A stretch of 45,816 nucleotides of DNA from CAYZJV01 sp964478945 (GCA_964478945.1 CAYZJV010000019.1:1-45816); one strand, 5' to 3'. Counted from the first letter of the stretch, positions 25,616 to 33,384 are shown. Program-made: numbers and translations. The notes: generated by a model from the sequence alone, not told the origin.

Positions 25616-26331
25616 GATTGGACCTCTCTCGATGATAATTTCGCATTTCTCTCTTCCAAAGATACCTCGGCATCGCTCTTTCGGATATAGGTGGGTCCCG
25701 AGCCAATGTCGTCAGGCCCCTTTTCCTCAAGCAATTTCTTACCCAATTGTATCATTGTCTCACCATAGCTGCGGTATCTGAGTGGATCAAGAAAAATTTT
25801 TGTTGTTTTCCCTCTTTTTGTGACTTCATCACGCAAAGCAGGGACTATTTTCATCGCATCCGGTCCAGTGACCAGAATTTCTTCGTAGCGATCGATATGG
25901 TCGCAAATCACAGGAACCGAAGCATCCATATCCACAGTGGTCCTCTCTCCCGCTTCGAATACCGCGGCATAGTAGCGTTGCTTCTTGGCATCCAACACGG
26001 CCAACACAGGCATGCCGGCATGGGAAAGAGGGTAGGCGATGATTTCCATCGTACCGAGACTCACCAACGGGATGTTCGCCGCCAGGGCAACACCCTTGGC
26101 AGCAGCCATTCCGACACGAAGCCCTGTAAAGGACCCCGGTCCGTTGGAGCAAACCAGCAGGGAGAGATCAGCCAATTTCAGTGAAGCTTCGGCACAGAGG
26201 TCCTTCATCCGTACCACCAATTCCTCGCTGAACTGGCGGCCTACTGTGCAGGTGGAGCCTATGAATTGCCGTTCGGTCGACAACGCAAGATGCAAGACAT
26301 CGGAAGATGTCTCAAGTGCAAGGATGTTCAC
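25612..26331 (-). CDS. tsaB: tRNA t6A-modification protein TsaB
   Basis: A 239-residue YeaZ/TsaB protein of the ASKHA fold. It pairs with TsaD and TsaE to make N6-threonylcarbamoyladenosine at position 37 of ANN-decoding tRNAs. Typical marks are MNILALETSSDVLHLAL at the start and SLLVCSNGPGSFTGLRVGMAAAKGVALA in the middle. It begins with GTG at 26331, sharing GTGA with the tsaE stop, and GAGGGGG lies upstream. It is coupled to trxB downstream. Confidence 0.94.
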   Translation of the reverse strand: MNILALETSSDVLHLALSTERQFIGSTCTVGRQFSEELVVRMKDLCAEASLKLADLSLLVCSNGPGSFTGLRVGMAAAKGVALAANIPLVSLGTMEIIAYPLSHAGMPVLAVLDAKKQRYYAAVFEAGERTTVDMDASVPVICDHIDRYEEILVTGPDAMKIVPALRDEVTKRGKTTKIFLDPLRYRSYGETMIQLGKKLLEEKGPDDIGSGPTYIRKSDAEVSLEERNAKLSSREVQS

Positions 26332-26768
26332 AGTTCGGCCCCCTCTATCATGATCGTTCTGGTTCCGTCGGCTTCTATGGCAAGCTCCACACGAATGGTA
26401 TGGACAGGAAGCAATTCCTCAATCTTCTCACTCCATTCGATCAATGTGATGCCGTCGGAGTAAAGCAACTCTTCTCCTCCGATGCCACCGAAATCCTCGA
26501 TCCCCTCTATCCTGTAGAGATCCATATGATGCATGGGCATCGTTCCCATGTATTCCTGGACCAAGGTGAAGGTCGGGCTCACGATCGCTTCGTTGATGTG
26601 CAAGGCATCGGCGACCCCTTTCGCGATTACGGTCTTTCCCGCTCCCAAGGGTCCTCTGAGGGAGATCACACTTCCTGGAGTGCAATATGATCCGAGACGA
26701 AGTCCAATCTCCTTGGTCTCCTGTTCATTGCGGGTGTGGAACATTTGTCTAGCCATCGATGATATCAT
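26328..26768 (-). CDS. tsaE: tRNA t6A-modification ATPase TsaE
   Basis: About 146 residues, with P-loop SLRGPLGAGKTVIAKGVADAL and the family motifs SPTFTLVQEY, MHHMDLYRIE and TLIEWSEKI. TsaE drives cycles of the TsaB-TsaD complex. Two starts are possible: ATG at 26768 with GGGGA five bases upstream, or ATG at 26756, which overlaps the stop of the TPR gene. The gene is coupled to tsaB. Confidence 0.93.
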   Translation of the reverse strand: MISSMARQMFHTRNEQETKEIGLRLGSYCTPGSVISLRGPLGAGKTVIAKGVADALHINEAIVSPTFTLVQEYMGTMPMHHMDLYRIEGIEDFGGIGGEELLYSDGITLIEWSEKIEELLPVHTIRVELAIEADGTRTIMIEGAEL

Positions 26769-27897
26769 CCTCTTCCCCAGTACCCATCCGCTTGGCCAAC
26801 TCTCCGTCCAGGTGGATCACCGCGGGATCCTTGGGGTCGATGGCTTTGGCCTTCAGCAACAGCTCGTAGGCCCGGTTGTACTGCTCGTCCCGCATGTTGA
26901 GAAATGCAAGATTGCTCAGCAACTTCACATTCTCCTCATCGAGTTCCAATGCGATCTCGAGGTAATCCTTCGACAATTCACCATTTCCCAACTCAAGGGC
27001 ACATATGGAGAGTTCATTGTAGATGTCGGCATTCCTCTCACCAAGTTCAAGACAACGGAGGAAGGCTTCCTGAGCCTCACCGAAATTCCCCAGTCGACGG
27101 TTGGCCCACCCATTGATGAACCACCCCGACCAGTTTTTGGGATTGTTGGTAAGGAAGGATTCCACCAGACGCAAGGCCTGTTCCTCATTGTTCATCTGCA
27201 TCTCGTCAAATGCCTCCTGTAGGGTCCTTTCACTTTCAAGACGCAGCGAAAGCTCCTCCACATGACGGCTAATGAGGTCCTTCTTCTCTCCCTCACCGGC
27301 GATCTTGAGATATTCATGCAGCTGTTCGAATGCGATTTCGTCATTGCCAAGGAACAAATGCAGCAATCCATATTCCGAAAGGAGAAGCTCGGAAAGCGCA
27401 TTGTGTGCCAAACCTTCACGTAGGATGGACAATTGTCTCTCGATTGCCTCTTCGTACAATTCCTTCCGGTCGGCATCCATCGCTTTGCGGGCCTGTTGCC
27501 CATAGAGGACCGAAAGGTTCACAAAGATCTCCGGAATGTTCGGATTGATGTGGCAAGCAGCCAAAAACAGTTCCTCGGCAAAATCGAGATCTCCGTTGTT
27601 GGCCTTGGCAATACCGGCGAGCTGCAACTCCTTCACCACATCGGGCTGCAATGCGGTGAGCAATGCACGATAGTAGGCGGTGTGGGGATGATTCGCTTGG
27701 TGGGCGATGATCTTGATCAATCCTGCGGCGATCATCTCTATCCTGATTCCCGTTTTCGAATCGATTGCTGTCGCCCCTTCAGAAAGTTGCACGGGAAGGG
27801 GAATATCGGGGTCGAAGACAAAACCCTCCTGCTCCTGCCTCAGCGAGTCGGGGAGGGTGATGAATACGATATCGCGTAGTTTCTGTGTGTCTGTCAT
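26749..27897 (-). CDS. tetratricopeptide-repeat protein of unknown function
   Basis: A 382-residue, mostly helical, acidic protein with no signal peptide. Residues ~85-160 and ~240-375 show TPR-type A/B helices (GIAKANNGDLDFAEELFLAACHINPNIPEIFVNLSVLYG; FINGWANRRLGNFGEAQEAFLRCLELGERNADIYNELSICALELGN; FLNMRDEQYNRAYELLLKAKAIDPKDPAVI). It overlaps the start of tsaE and heads the tsaE-tsaB-trxB operon. TPR arrays bind partner proteins; the partner cannot be read from the sequence. A modest AGGA lies before the ATG. The start lies only ~20 nt beyond the 3' end of the 6S RNA, so read-through from 6S may drive this operon. Confidence 0.8.
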   Translation of the reverse strand: MTDTQKLRDIVFITLPDSLRQEQEGFVFDPDIPLPVQLSEGATAIDSKTGIRIEMIAAGLIKIIAHQANHPHTAYYRALLTALQPDVVKELQLAGIAKANNGDLDFAEELFLAACHINPNIPEIFVNLSVLYGQQARKAMDADRKELYEEAIERQLSILREGLAHNALSELLLSEYGLLHLFLGNDEIAFEQLHEYLKIAGEGEKKDLISRHVEELSLRLESERTLQEAFDEMQMNNEEQALRLVESFLTNNPKNWSGWFINGWANRRLGNFGEAQEAFLRCLELGERNADIYNELSICALELGNGELSKDYLEIALELDEENVKLLSNLAFLNMRDEQYNRAYELLLKAKAIDPKDPAVIHLDGELAKRMGTGEEDDIIDG

Positions 27898-27918
27898 GGA
27901 TACATTTCCTAAAAGAAA

Positions 27919-28102
27919 GGGTCCGCGGTGCCGTTCCGAGGTTATCTCTTGAACCTAAGGTCCAAGGGGGATACTTGGTGCCGGGCATTCTGTTCCCTCA
28001 TCGAGAGGCGAACCTCCCGGGAGCAATACAACCCGGCTATACCGAATCCCATATATGTAGTTTGAGCCAAGAGAACTGTCTCTTCACGAACACCGCAGGC
28101 CC
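27919..28102 (-). ncRNA. ssrS: 6S RNA
   Basis: On the minus strand a ~184-nt rod is visible. The closing stem is GGGCCTGCGGTG with CACCGCGGACCC. A second stem is TCTCTTG with CAAGAGA. A central open region (TACATATATGGGATTCGG opposite CCAAGTATCCCC) follows, then an apical GCCGGG/CCCGGC stem ending in a GAGG-TTCG-CCTC hairpin. This is the consensus shape of 6S RNA, which mimics an open promoter and binds the sigma-70 holoenzyme. The 3' end is followed by TTTCTTTT. Ends are approximate to a few bases. Confidence 0.88.
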
Positions 28103-28133
28103 AAAGAATTCAACCCAATGCTACCATAACCGG

Positions 28134-28164
28134 GAAAAAAACGGAACCATCCCTGGTTCCGTTT
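28134..28164 (-). terminator. intrinsic terminator of the infC-rpmI-rplT operon
   Basis: On the minus strand a perfect 10-bp stem, AACGGAACCA / TGGTTCCGTT, with a 4-nt loop, is followed by a run of T residues. It lies just after the coiled-coil gene and upstream of 6S RNA, separating the two transcripts. Confidence 0.9.
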
Positions 28165-28190
28165 CGCCCAATAATGGTAACCGATCAAGC

Positions 28191-28532
28191 CTATTGCACC
28201 AGATCGTCGAGGGAGACCTCCTCGATGGGAGTTCCGCCTCCACCGGTGAAACTGTCGGCCGTCTCGAGATCTCCAGCGAGGTTGTCCATGATCTCGATAT
28301 CGTCGAGTCCTTGGATGGATCCCAACGTTTCGAGGGCATTGTTGATGCTCTCTTCGATAAGCTTGCTGTCGGCACTGAAGTTGTCGGCATATTTCTGCAG
28401 TTCCTCGTTGTGTACCGAGAGCACTTCAACTTCGTCGTTCAGCTCTTCGATCTTTTTTTCAAGGTTGCGGATCAAGACTGCAGCCTTGACAATTCTCTGC
28501 TCCAGCAATTGTACTTTGTCGAGAGTCGTCAT
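28191..28532 (-). CDS. small coiled-coil protein, ZapB-like
   Basis: A 113-residue protein. Residues ~5-55 are a heptad-patterned coiled coil (LLEQRIVKAAVLIRNLEKKIEELNDEVEVLSVHNEELQKYA), followed by an acidic tail ending EEVSLDDLVQ. The length and composition resemble the cell-division factor ZapB and related spirochaetal proteins, but this is a structural resemblance only. The ATG at 28532 has AAGGAGG upstream. It follows rplT by 29 bp and is closed by a strong terminator, so it belongs to the ribosomal operon. Confidence 0.65.
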   Translation of the reverse strand: MTTLDKVQLLEQRIVKAAVLIRNLEKKIEELNDEVEVLSVHNEELQKYADNFSADSKLIEESINNALETLGSIQGLDDIEIMDNLAGDLETADSFTGGGGTPIEEVSLDDLVQ

Positions 28533-28561
28533 CGTGGACACCTCCTTGTGTCAAAAGACTA

Positions 28562-28915
28562 TTATAGGACTTTTTTCACCTGGGCAACCAATTGAGAAAA
28601 GGCAACCTTGTCCTCGATAGCCATGTTGGACAACGCTTTCCTGTTGATCTCGATGTTTGCCAGCTTCAGACCATGCATGAACTGGGAGTAGTTGAGTCCT
28701 TCCGCTTGGACTCCAGCGGAGATTCTGGCGATCCAAAGGGATCGGAAATCCCTCTTTCTCCGACGACGGTCGCGATACGCGTATTGTCCGGCTTTCGCCA
28801 CCGCATCCTTGGCGATACGATAGTTGGTGCTTCTACGTCCCCAATATCCCTTCGCCTGTTCAATGATCTTCTTCCTTCGGTCCTTGTGTTTGGTTCCGTC
28901 TACAGCTCTAGGCAT
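28562..28915 (-). CDS. rplT: 50S ribosomal protein L20
   Basis: A 117-residue basic protein with the L20 signature: MPRAVDGTKHKDRRKKIIEQAKGYWGRRSTNYRIAKDAVAKAGQYAYRDRRRRKRDFRSLWIARI. It binds 23S rRNA early in 50S assembly and in other bacteria represses its own operon. GGGGAGGAG precedes the ATG. It lies 15 bp after rpmI in the standard infC-rpmI-rplT order. Confidence 0.98.
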   Translation of the reverse strand: MPRAVDGTKHKDRRKKIIEQAKGYWGRRSTNYRIAKDAVAKAGQYAYRDRRRRKRDFRSLWIARISAGVQAEGLNYSQFMHGLKLANIEINRKALSNMAIEDKVAFSQLVAQVKKVL

Positions 28916-28930
28916 ACTTCACTCCTCCCC

Positions 28931-29131
28931 TTAAAAGTTGTACGGCAGCAAGACTTTCGCCTTCTTGACTTCCGCTTCGCTAAGAGTACCGATATGGCGA
29001 AGATTCCTCTTTCGCTTGGTATTCTTCTTGGTGAGGATATGTCGGAGCCCCTGCTTCTTGTAGCGGACCTTTCCCGACCCTGTGACCGAGTACCGCTTCG
29101 CAGCGGATTTTCTTGTTTTCATCTTTGGCAT
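28931..29131 (-). CDS. rpmI: 50S ribosomal protein L35
   Basis: A 66-residue, very basic protein with the L35 pattern: MPKMKTRKSAAKRYSVTGSGKVRYKKQGLRHILTKKNTKRKRNLR. AGAGG precedes the ATG. It sits between infC and rplT. Confidence 0.97.
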   Translation of the reverse strand: MPKMKTRKSAAKRYSVTGSGKVRYKKQGLRHILTKKNTKRKRNLRHIGTLSEAEVKKAKVLLPYNF

Positions 29132-29191
29132 GAATTACCTCTTTTGCGCCCACAAGGAACAAGAAACCCCTTGGAGCAGCGTATCTATTGT

Positions 29192-29206
29192 CATCCCAAC
29201 GGGATG
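29192..29206 (-). other. hairpin in the infC-rpmI spacer, possible operon-control structure
   Basis: Perfect CATCCC-GTT-GGGATG hairpin (minus strand) in the 85-nt spacer, about 10 nt after the infC stop. A weaker CAAGG / CCTTG pairing follows before the rpmI ribosome site. L20-binding leaders occur in this spacer in other bacteria. No T-run follows, so it is not a simple terminator. Confidence 0.4.
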
Positions 29207-29216
29207 TTGTGTACGG

Positions 29217-29747
29217 TTACCGTTTTCCCTTGGCAGGACTGATGATGAGACTCATCATCCTACCCTCCATCATTGCCTGACGATCGAGGTTGAACTTCAC
29301 CTCTTTCTCGGTAAGGATTTGCAATATGGTGTCGAGAACCACCTTACCCAATTCGGTATGGGCGAGCTCCCTTCCCCTGAATCGGACCGAAATCTTCACC
29401 TTGTTTCCTTCGGAGAGGAAATCCGCGATCGCCTTCGTCTTGAACTCCATGTCATGGCGTTCGATCTTGGGCTGCATCCTGATTTCCTTCAACTTCACGA
29501 TGGTCTGGTGTTTTTTCGCTTCCCGATTTCTCTTTTCCTGTTCATAACGATACTTGCCATAATCGAGTATCTTGCATACCGGAGGATTCGCATTCGGAGA
29601 AACCTCCACCAGATCCATTCCCGCCTCATCGGCGAGTTCCATGGCGGCGAAGGTGTTCATCACACCCTGCTGGTTACCTTCGGCATCTATGACGAAAACC
29701 TCTCTTGCCCGGATCTGTCTGTTGATCCTCAATTCTTTCGTAGCCAA
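29217..29747 (-). CDS. infC: translation initiation factor IF-3
   Basis: A 176-residue protein. The N-terminal domain starts KELRINRQIRAREVFVIDAEGNQQGVM, and the C-terminal domain has the strong IF-3 pattern KLKEIRMQPKIERHDMEFKTKAIADFLSEGNKVKISVRFRGREL. IF-3 binds the 30S subunit and checks start codons. The start is TTG at 29747, with AGGGAG five bases upstream; no in-frame ATG fits. A rare start codon on infC is well known in other bacteria (AUU in E. coli), where IF-3 discriminates against its own start and so autoregulates. It heads infC-rpmI-rplT. Confidence 0.97.
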   Translation of the reverse strand: MATKELRINRQIRAREVFVIDAEGNQQGVMNTFAAMELADEAGMDLVEVSPNANPPVCKILDYGKYRYEQEKRNREAKKHQTIVKLKEIRMQPKIERHDMEFKTKAIADFLSEGNKVKISVRFRGRELAHTELGKVVLDTILQILTEKEVKFNLDRQAMMEGRMMSLIISPAKGKR

Positions 29748-29811
29748 TCGTTCTCCCTGTGTCTCAATGAAACCGCATTGATGGATTTGTAGGAAAGCAC
29801 CTACCTGCAAG

Positions 29812-29841
29812 ACTATAACACAAGGCCCCCATATACGTCAA
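29812..29841 (-). promoter_or_regulatory. promoter of infC-rpmI-rplT
   Basis: On the minus strand: TTGACG (29836-29841), 18-bp spacer, TATAGT (29812-29817). A leader of about 60 nt precedes the TTG start. The -35 box sits in the loop of the hairpin that follows the aldolase gene. Confidence 0.7.
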
Positions 29842-29854
29842 ACGGGGGACCTTG
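29821..29854 (-). terminator. strong hairpin after the aldolase gene
   Basis: On the minus strand, CAAGG-T-CCCCC pairs with GGGGG-CCTTG over 10 bp with one bulged T and a 13-nt loop. No T-run follows, so it may be a weak terminator or 3' stabiliser. It overlaps the infC promoter. Confidence 0.6.
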
Positions 29855-29874
29855 CATTTCGAATCAATCTATTG

Positions 29875-30867
29875 TCAAGCTTTGCCAGCCGATCCAAGTA
29901 CATTGATATTCTTGTGCATGTACATCTCCTTGAGCGCCTTTCTCGCAGGACCAAGGTACTTGCGGGGATCGAACTCGGCAGGATTGTCGCTCATGGTCTT
30001 TCTGATCATGGCAGTCATGGCAAGCCTTCCGTCACTGTCGATATTGATCTTGCACACCGCGGATTTGGCTGCCTTCGCAAGCTGTTCCTCGGGAATACCC
30101 ACCGAATCCTTCAACTGTCCGCCGTACTGGTTGATCATCTTCACATATTCCTGGGGAACCGAAGAGGATCCGTGGAGTACGATGGGGAATCCGGGAAGCT
30201 TCTTCTCGATCTCCTCAAGGATATCGAAGCGAAGTGGGGGTGGGATAAGGATCCCTTCTTCATTTCTGGTGCACTGCTCGGGCTTGAACTTGTTCGCACC
30301 ATGGCTTGTTCCGATGGAGATTGCGAGCGAATCCACACCCGTCTTGCTGACGAAGTCGATCACTTCGGAAGGTTGGGTGTAGGTGGAATGTTCGGCAACG
30401 ACTTCATCCTCAATACCGGCGAGGACCCCAAGTTCTCCTTCCACGGTCACACCATGCGCATGGGCATATTCGACCACCTTCTTGGTGAGCGCGACATTCT
30501 CATCGTAGGGAAAGTGTGATCCGTCGATCATCACCGAGGAAAATCCGTTGTCGATGCAATCCTTGCAGGTCTGGAACGAATCGCCATGGTCGAGGTGGAG
30601 TACGATGGGAATCTCATGACCGAGTTCCTTCGCATATTCTCCGGCTCCCTTCGCCATATTCCTCAACAAGTTGATGTTCGCATAATCGCGGGCACCCTTG
30701 GAAACCTGGAGAATGACGGGAGACTTCGTCTCAACACAAGCCTGGATAATCGCCTGCAATTGTTCCATGTTGTTGAAGTTGTACGCGGGAATCGCATACC
30801 CGCCCTCGACAGCCTTCGCGAACATTTCCTTGGTATTCACCAAGCCGAGATCTTTGTATGAAGTCAT
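29875..30867 (-). CDS. fba: fructose-bisphosphate aldolase, class II
   Basis: A 330-residue Zn-dependent aldolase of glycolysis and gluconeogenesis, cleaving fructose-1,6-bisphosphate. It has AYNFNNMEQLQAIIQA, the zinc-binding VLHLDHGDSFQTC, SVMIDGSHFPYDENV, VEGELGVLAGIED and the C-terminal GSSSVPQEY. The length is typical of the longer class IIB-like forms. The ATG at 30867 is chosen as the family-consistent start (MTSYKDLGLVNT); AAAGGAG lies 11 nt upstream. A slightly longer start at 30888 lacks a ribosome site. It is a single gene with its own promoter. Confidence 0.97.
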   Translation of the reverse strand: MTSYKDLGLVNTKEMFAKAVEGGYAIPAYNFNNMEQLQAIIQACVETKSPVILQVSKGARDYANINLLRNMAKGAGEYAKELGHEIPIVLHLDHGDSFQTCKDCIDNGFSSVMIDGSHFPYDENVALTKKVVEYAHAHGVTVEGELGVLAGIEDEVVAEHSTYTQPSEVIDFVSKTGVDSLAISIGTSHGANKFKPEQCTRNEEGILIPPPLRFDILEEIEKKLPGFPIVLHGSSSVPQEYVKMINQYGGQLKDSVGIPEEQLAKAAKSAVCKINIDSDGRLAMTAMIRKTMSDNPAEFDPRKYLGPARKALKEMYMHKNINVLGSAGKA

Positions 30868-30910
30868 ACGGATTTTCACTCCTTTCATAGGTAGGTTTTG
30901 TATCTGCTTA

Positions 30911-30940
30911 AATCTACTTCTTTTACTTCCCTTTGGTCAA
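30911..30940 (-). promoter_or_regulatory. promoter of the aldolase gene
   Basis: On the minus strand: TTGACC (30935-30940), 18-bp spacer, TAGATT (30911-30916), giving a leader of about 35-40 nt. Confidence 0.5.
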
Positions 30941-30955
30941 CCATCGACGATTTCA

Positions 30956-30984
30956 TTGACCACGGACGATGTGCTTGGTACAGT
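30956..30984 (+). promoter_or_regulatory. promoter of the unknown membrane-anchored protein (leaderless type)
   Basis: TTGACC (30956-30961), 17-bp spacer, TACAGT (30979-30984), then 6 nt to the ATG at 30991. No ribosome site is present. Confidence 0.6.
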
Positions 30985-30990
30985 TGCTCC

Positions 30991-31863
30991 ATGCGAACCC
31001 GGGCTCTCGTCACATCCATCATGATCGGTTGTCTTCTCTTCCTGATGTGTATAGGATTTCTTCTCTGGCTCCATCTCCCTGGTCGGGATGAGATCCTTCT
31101 GTTGTTCGATACACGATACGCACAACTGCAGTTGGATGCAAACGAACGATTCGCCTTGAGGTTCGATATGGCGAAGCGTGGCTATGGTGTGCGGTTCGAG
31201 GAAATTCCCCTCACCGATCTCGGTGGTGTCGCAATGGCGGACCATATCGAAGAACACACTTCGGTGGTGGTCGTCTCTCCACTGTTGTCGGCCAAGCTGT
31301 CCCGGGATGCAGCTCCATTTCCTCCCGATCTCACCACCGTGGCGCTGGAAACGGGATCGGAGGCACTGTTCGACATCGTCTTCAAAAGAATGCAACCGGA
31401 CTTGGGTTGGATTGAAGTGGCCAAGGCCCTCTCCAAAGTGGCAAGCGGCCAACCGTTGCCGACCATACTGCTTCATGAGGGTACCGATACGGCTGTGGCC
31501 GAACTGTTCAGCGAACATTTCGACGGGGGAGCACTCGATGTGATCGCCATCGAAGACCACACTGCGAAAGAAGTTGAGGAGACGATTCGGAAAATCACCG
31601 CATCGGGAGCATTGTATGTGGTGGTGCCGTATCTGGAGCAACTCGACACCTACCTCTTGGGAGCCAAGGACCTTGGAATCAGATGGGTGCTCGATTCCCG
31701 ATTCCAACCTGTCGCGATGGGACGGACCGTGGAAGGGGTGTTGGCCGATGATATTGCCGAAGTGGTGCGAATATCCATTGAATCGGACCCGAGTGTCGAC
31801 CGGTCTCCTGTACTTCCGACTACCTACCGGTCTGTGGGAAGAGTCTTGCGAAATTCTCCTTGA
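30991..31863 (+). CDS. membrane-anchored protein of unknown function, periplasmic-binding-protein-like fold suspected
   Basis: A 290-residue protein with a single N-terminal membrane segment (about residues 8-27, ALVTSIMIGCLLFLMCIGFLLWL) and an extracytoplasmic body. The body alternates beta-strands and helices (EILLLFDTRYA, HTSVVVVSPLLS, LTTVALETGSEALFDIVF, LPTILLHEG, ALYVVVPYLEQLD, IRWVLDSRFQPVAMGR), which recalls type I periplasmic binding proteins. No family signature is certain. Its ligand is unknown. The ATG at 30991 is supported by the promoter six bases upstream. Its 3' end overlaps the convergent tatD gene by 44 bp. Confidence 0.6.
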   Translation: MRTRALVTSIMIGCLLFLMCIGFLLWLHLPGRDEILLLFDTRYAQLQLDANERFALRFDMAKRGYGVRFEEIPLTDLGGVAMADHIEEHTSVVVVSPLLSAKLSRDAAPFPPDLTTVALETGSEALFDIVFKRMQPDLGWIEVAKALSKVASGQPLPTILLHEGTDTAVAELFSEHFDGGALDVIAIEDHTAKEVEETIRKITASGALYVVVPYLEQLDTYLLGAKDLGIRWVLDSRFQPVAMGRTVEGVLADDIAEVVRISIESDPSVDRSPVLPTTYRSVGRVLRNSP

Positions 31864-32605
31864 TCGCCTCCGCCAGTTCTTCCACCGGCAACATCCTTGT
31901 TCTTGCAGCCATGGCATAGATTTCCCTCATCCTGAAAGGGGTGTTCGTCTTCCCCCGGAAAGGTTCGGGCGAAAGGTAGGGGCTGTCGGTCTCGAGTAAA
32001 AGGCGATCGATGGGAACCTTGGAGAGCACTTCCCTCAAAGCGTGGTTACTCTTATAGGTGATCGGCCCTGCGAACGAAATGTACATGCCCGCTTCAAGGG
32101 CGCGTTCGGCAAGGGGCCAGCCGCTTGAGAAGCAGTGCATGATGCCTCCATGGGAGGGCGCTCTTTCTGACAAAATGTCCATCATATCCCCATCCGCATC
32201 CCTGGTGTGGATGATCACCGGCAGTCCGCTCCGCTCGGCGAGTTCCATCTGGGCGACACACAAATCCCTTTGCCGCTCGCCGGTTCCATAGTTCCAGTGG
32301 TGATCGAGACCGAACTCTCCAATGGCATCCACACGATGGCCGGCGGTGTGGGCTATGAACCGTAACATGATTTCCTCTATCGGTTCCTCTCCTTGTGCGC
32401 CCCATGGACCTATCCCGGCTGCCCTGAGGATGGAGGGGAATCGGTCGAGGATGGGTTCCCTTTCACCCAGATCGTTCTCCGACACGCCGATATCGATTCC
32501 ACCGGCAAATCCGGCCGAGAACAAATCTTCGAGAAGCGAGGACGGATCGATTCCCCGTTTCTTCATTTCAAGGAGATGGAAATGGGTGTCTATCAGGTTG
32601 TGCAT
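31820..32605 (-). CDS. tatD: TatD family metal-dependent deoxyribonuclease
   Basis: A 261-residue TIM-barrel nuclease. The HxH metal motif is in LIDTHFHLL at the N terminus; further ligands are in AIGEFGLDHHWN (Glu, His), PVIIHTRDADGD (His), GGIMHCFSSGW (His) and LLLETDSPYLSPEPFRGKTNTP (Asp). TatD proteins are 3'-5' DNases with a proposed DNA-repair role. The longer open frame upstream is not used: family homology begins at MHNLIDTHFHLL, and a promoter lies six bases before this ATG. No ribosome site is seen, predicting a leaderless mRNA. Confidence 0.92.
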   Translation of the reverse strand: MHNLIDTHFHLLEMKKRGIDPSSLLEDLFSAGFAGGIDIGVSENDLGEREPILDRFPSILRAAGIGPWGAQGEEPIEEIMLRFIAHTAGHRVDAIGEFGLDHHWNYGTGERQRDLCVAQMELAERSGLPVIIHTRDADGDMMDILSERAPSHGGIMHCFSSGWPLAERALEAGMYISFAGPITYKSNHALREVLSKVPIDRLLLETDSPYLSPEPFRGKTNTPFRMREIYAMAARTRMLPVEELAEAIKENFARLFPQTGR

Positions 32606-32611
32606 ATTCGT

Positions 32612-32640
32612 ATCGTATCGGCATAGGGCGATAAGGGCAA
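32612..32640 (-). promoter_or_regulatory. promoter of tatD (leaderless type)
   Basis: On the minus strand: TTGCCC (32635-32640), 17-bp spacer, TACGAT (32612-32617), then 6 nt to the ATG at 32605. Confidence 0.55.
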
Positions 32641-32697
32641 GAGACGCCAACGGTCCACGTGATGTGGACCGTCGGCACATAATTGGTTTGGAAACGA

Positions 32698-33384
32698 TTA
32701 TTTTACGGAGGACTTCTCGTGCTTGAAGCACATGAACCAATCGAGGCAATAGGTGTCCTCGTCCTTGTTCTCCATGCGTTCCTTGGCCGTCCCGCAAGAA
32801 CCTGCGGTGGGTACGATCACATCATCACCAGGCCTCCAGTCGGCTGGAGTGGCTACGCTGTCCTTGTCGGCTTTCTGCAATGCTTGGATGATTCTCTTGA
32901 TTTCGTCGAAATTTCTTCCGGTCGATAGAGGGTAGTAGAGTATGGTGCGGATCACACCCTTGGGATCGATGACGAACACAGCGCGAACTGCTTGGGTATT
33001 CGATTGACCCGGTTGAATCATACCGAACTTGTTTGCCACGTCCATCCTGATGTCTTCGATGAGGGGGAAGGTGACCTCGATGTTCTCCATTTCTTTCCAC
33101 TTGAGATCCTGTATTTTCCTCAACCACGCGATGTGGGCATAAAGCGAATCGACCGACAATCCGATGAGTTCGGTGTTCAGATCCTTGAATTCGTCGATCA
33201 TCGAGGCGAATGTCATGAACTCGGTGGTGCATACGGGGGTGAAGTCGGCTGGGTGAGAGAAGAGAATCACCCACTTGCCTTCATAATCGTCGGGGAAGTT
33301 GATCACCCCTTGTGTGGTGGTGGCTGTGAACGAAGGTGCCTTGTCTCCAATAAGAGGCATCGGATTTCTTTTGATTTCTTCCAT
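32698..33384 (-). CDS. peroxiredoxin (AhpC/Prx6-like)
   Basis: A 228-residue thiol peroxidase that reduces H2O2 and organic hydroperoxides. The peroxidatic cysteine is C52 in SHPADFTPVCTTEF. The following FVIDPKGVIRTILYYPLSTGRNFDEIKRIIQALQ is typical of the long Prx6/archaeal-type group. The C-terminal part adds further cysteines (GSCGTAKERM, TYCLDWFMCFKHEK), possible resolving residues. The ATG at 33384 has GGAG upstream. A near-perfect promoter carries a 7-1-7 palindrome of the Fur/PerR type, so peroxide control is likely. It is divergent from thioredoxin, its probable reductant. Confidence 0.93.
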   Translation of the reverse strand: MEEIKRNPMPLIGDKAPSFTATTTQGVINFPDDYEGKWVILFSHPADFTPVCTTEFMTFASMIDEFKDLNTELIGLSVDSLYAHIAWLRKIQDLKWKEMENIEVTFPLIEDIRMDVANKFGMIQPGQSNTQAVRAVFVIDPKGVIRTILYYPLSTGRNFDEIKRIIQALQKADKDSVATPADWRPGDDVIVPTAGSCGTAKERMENKDEDTYCLDWFMCFKHEKSSVK

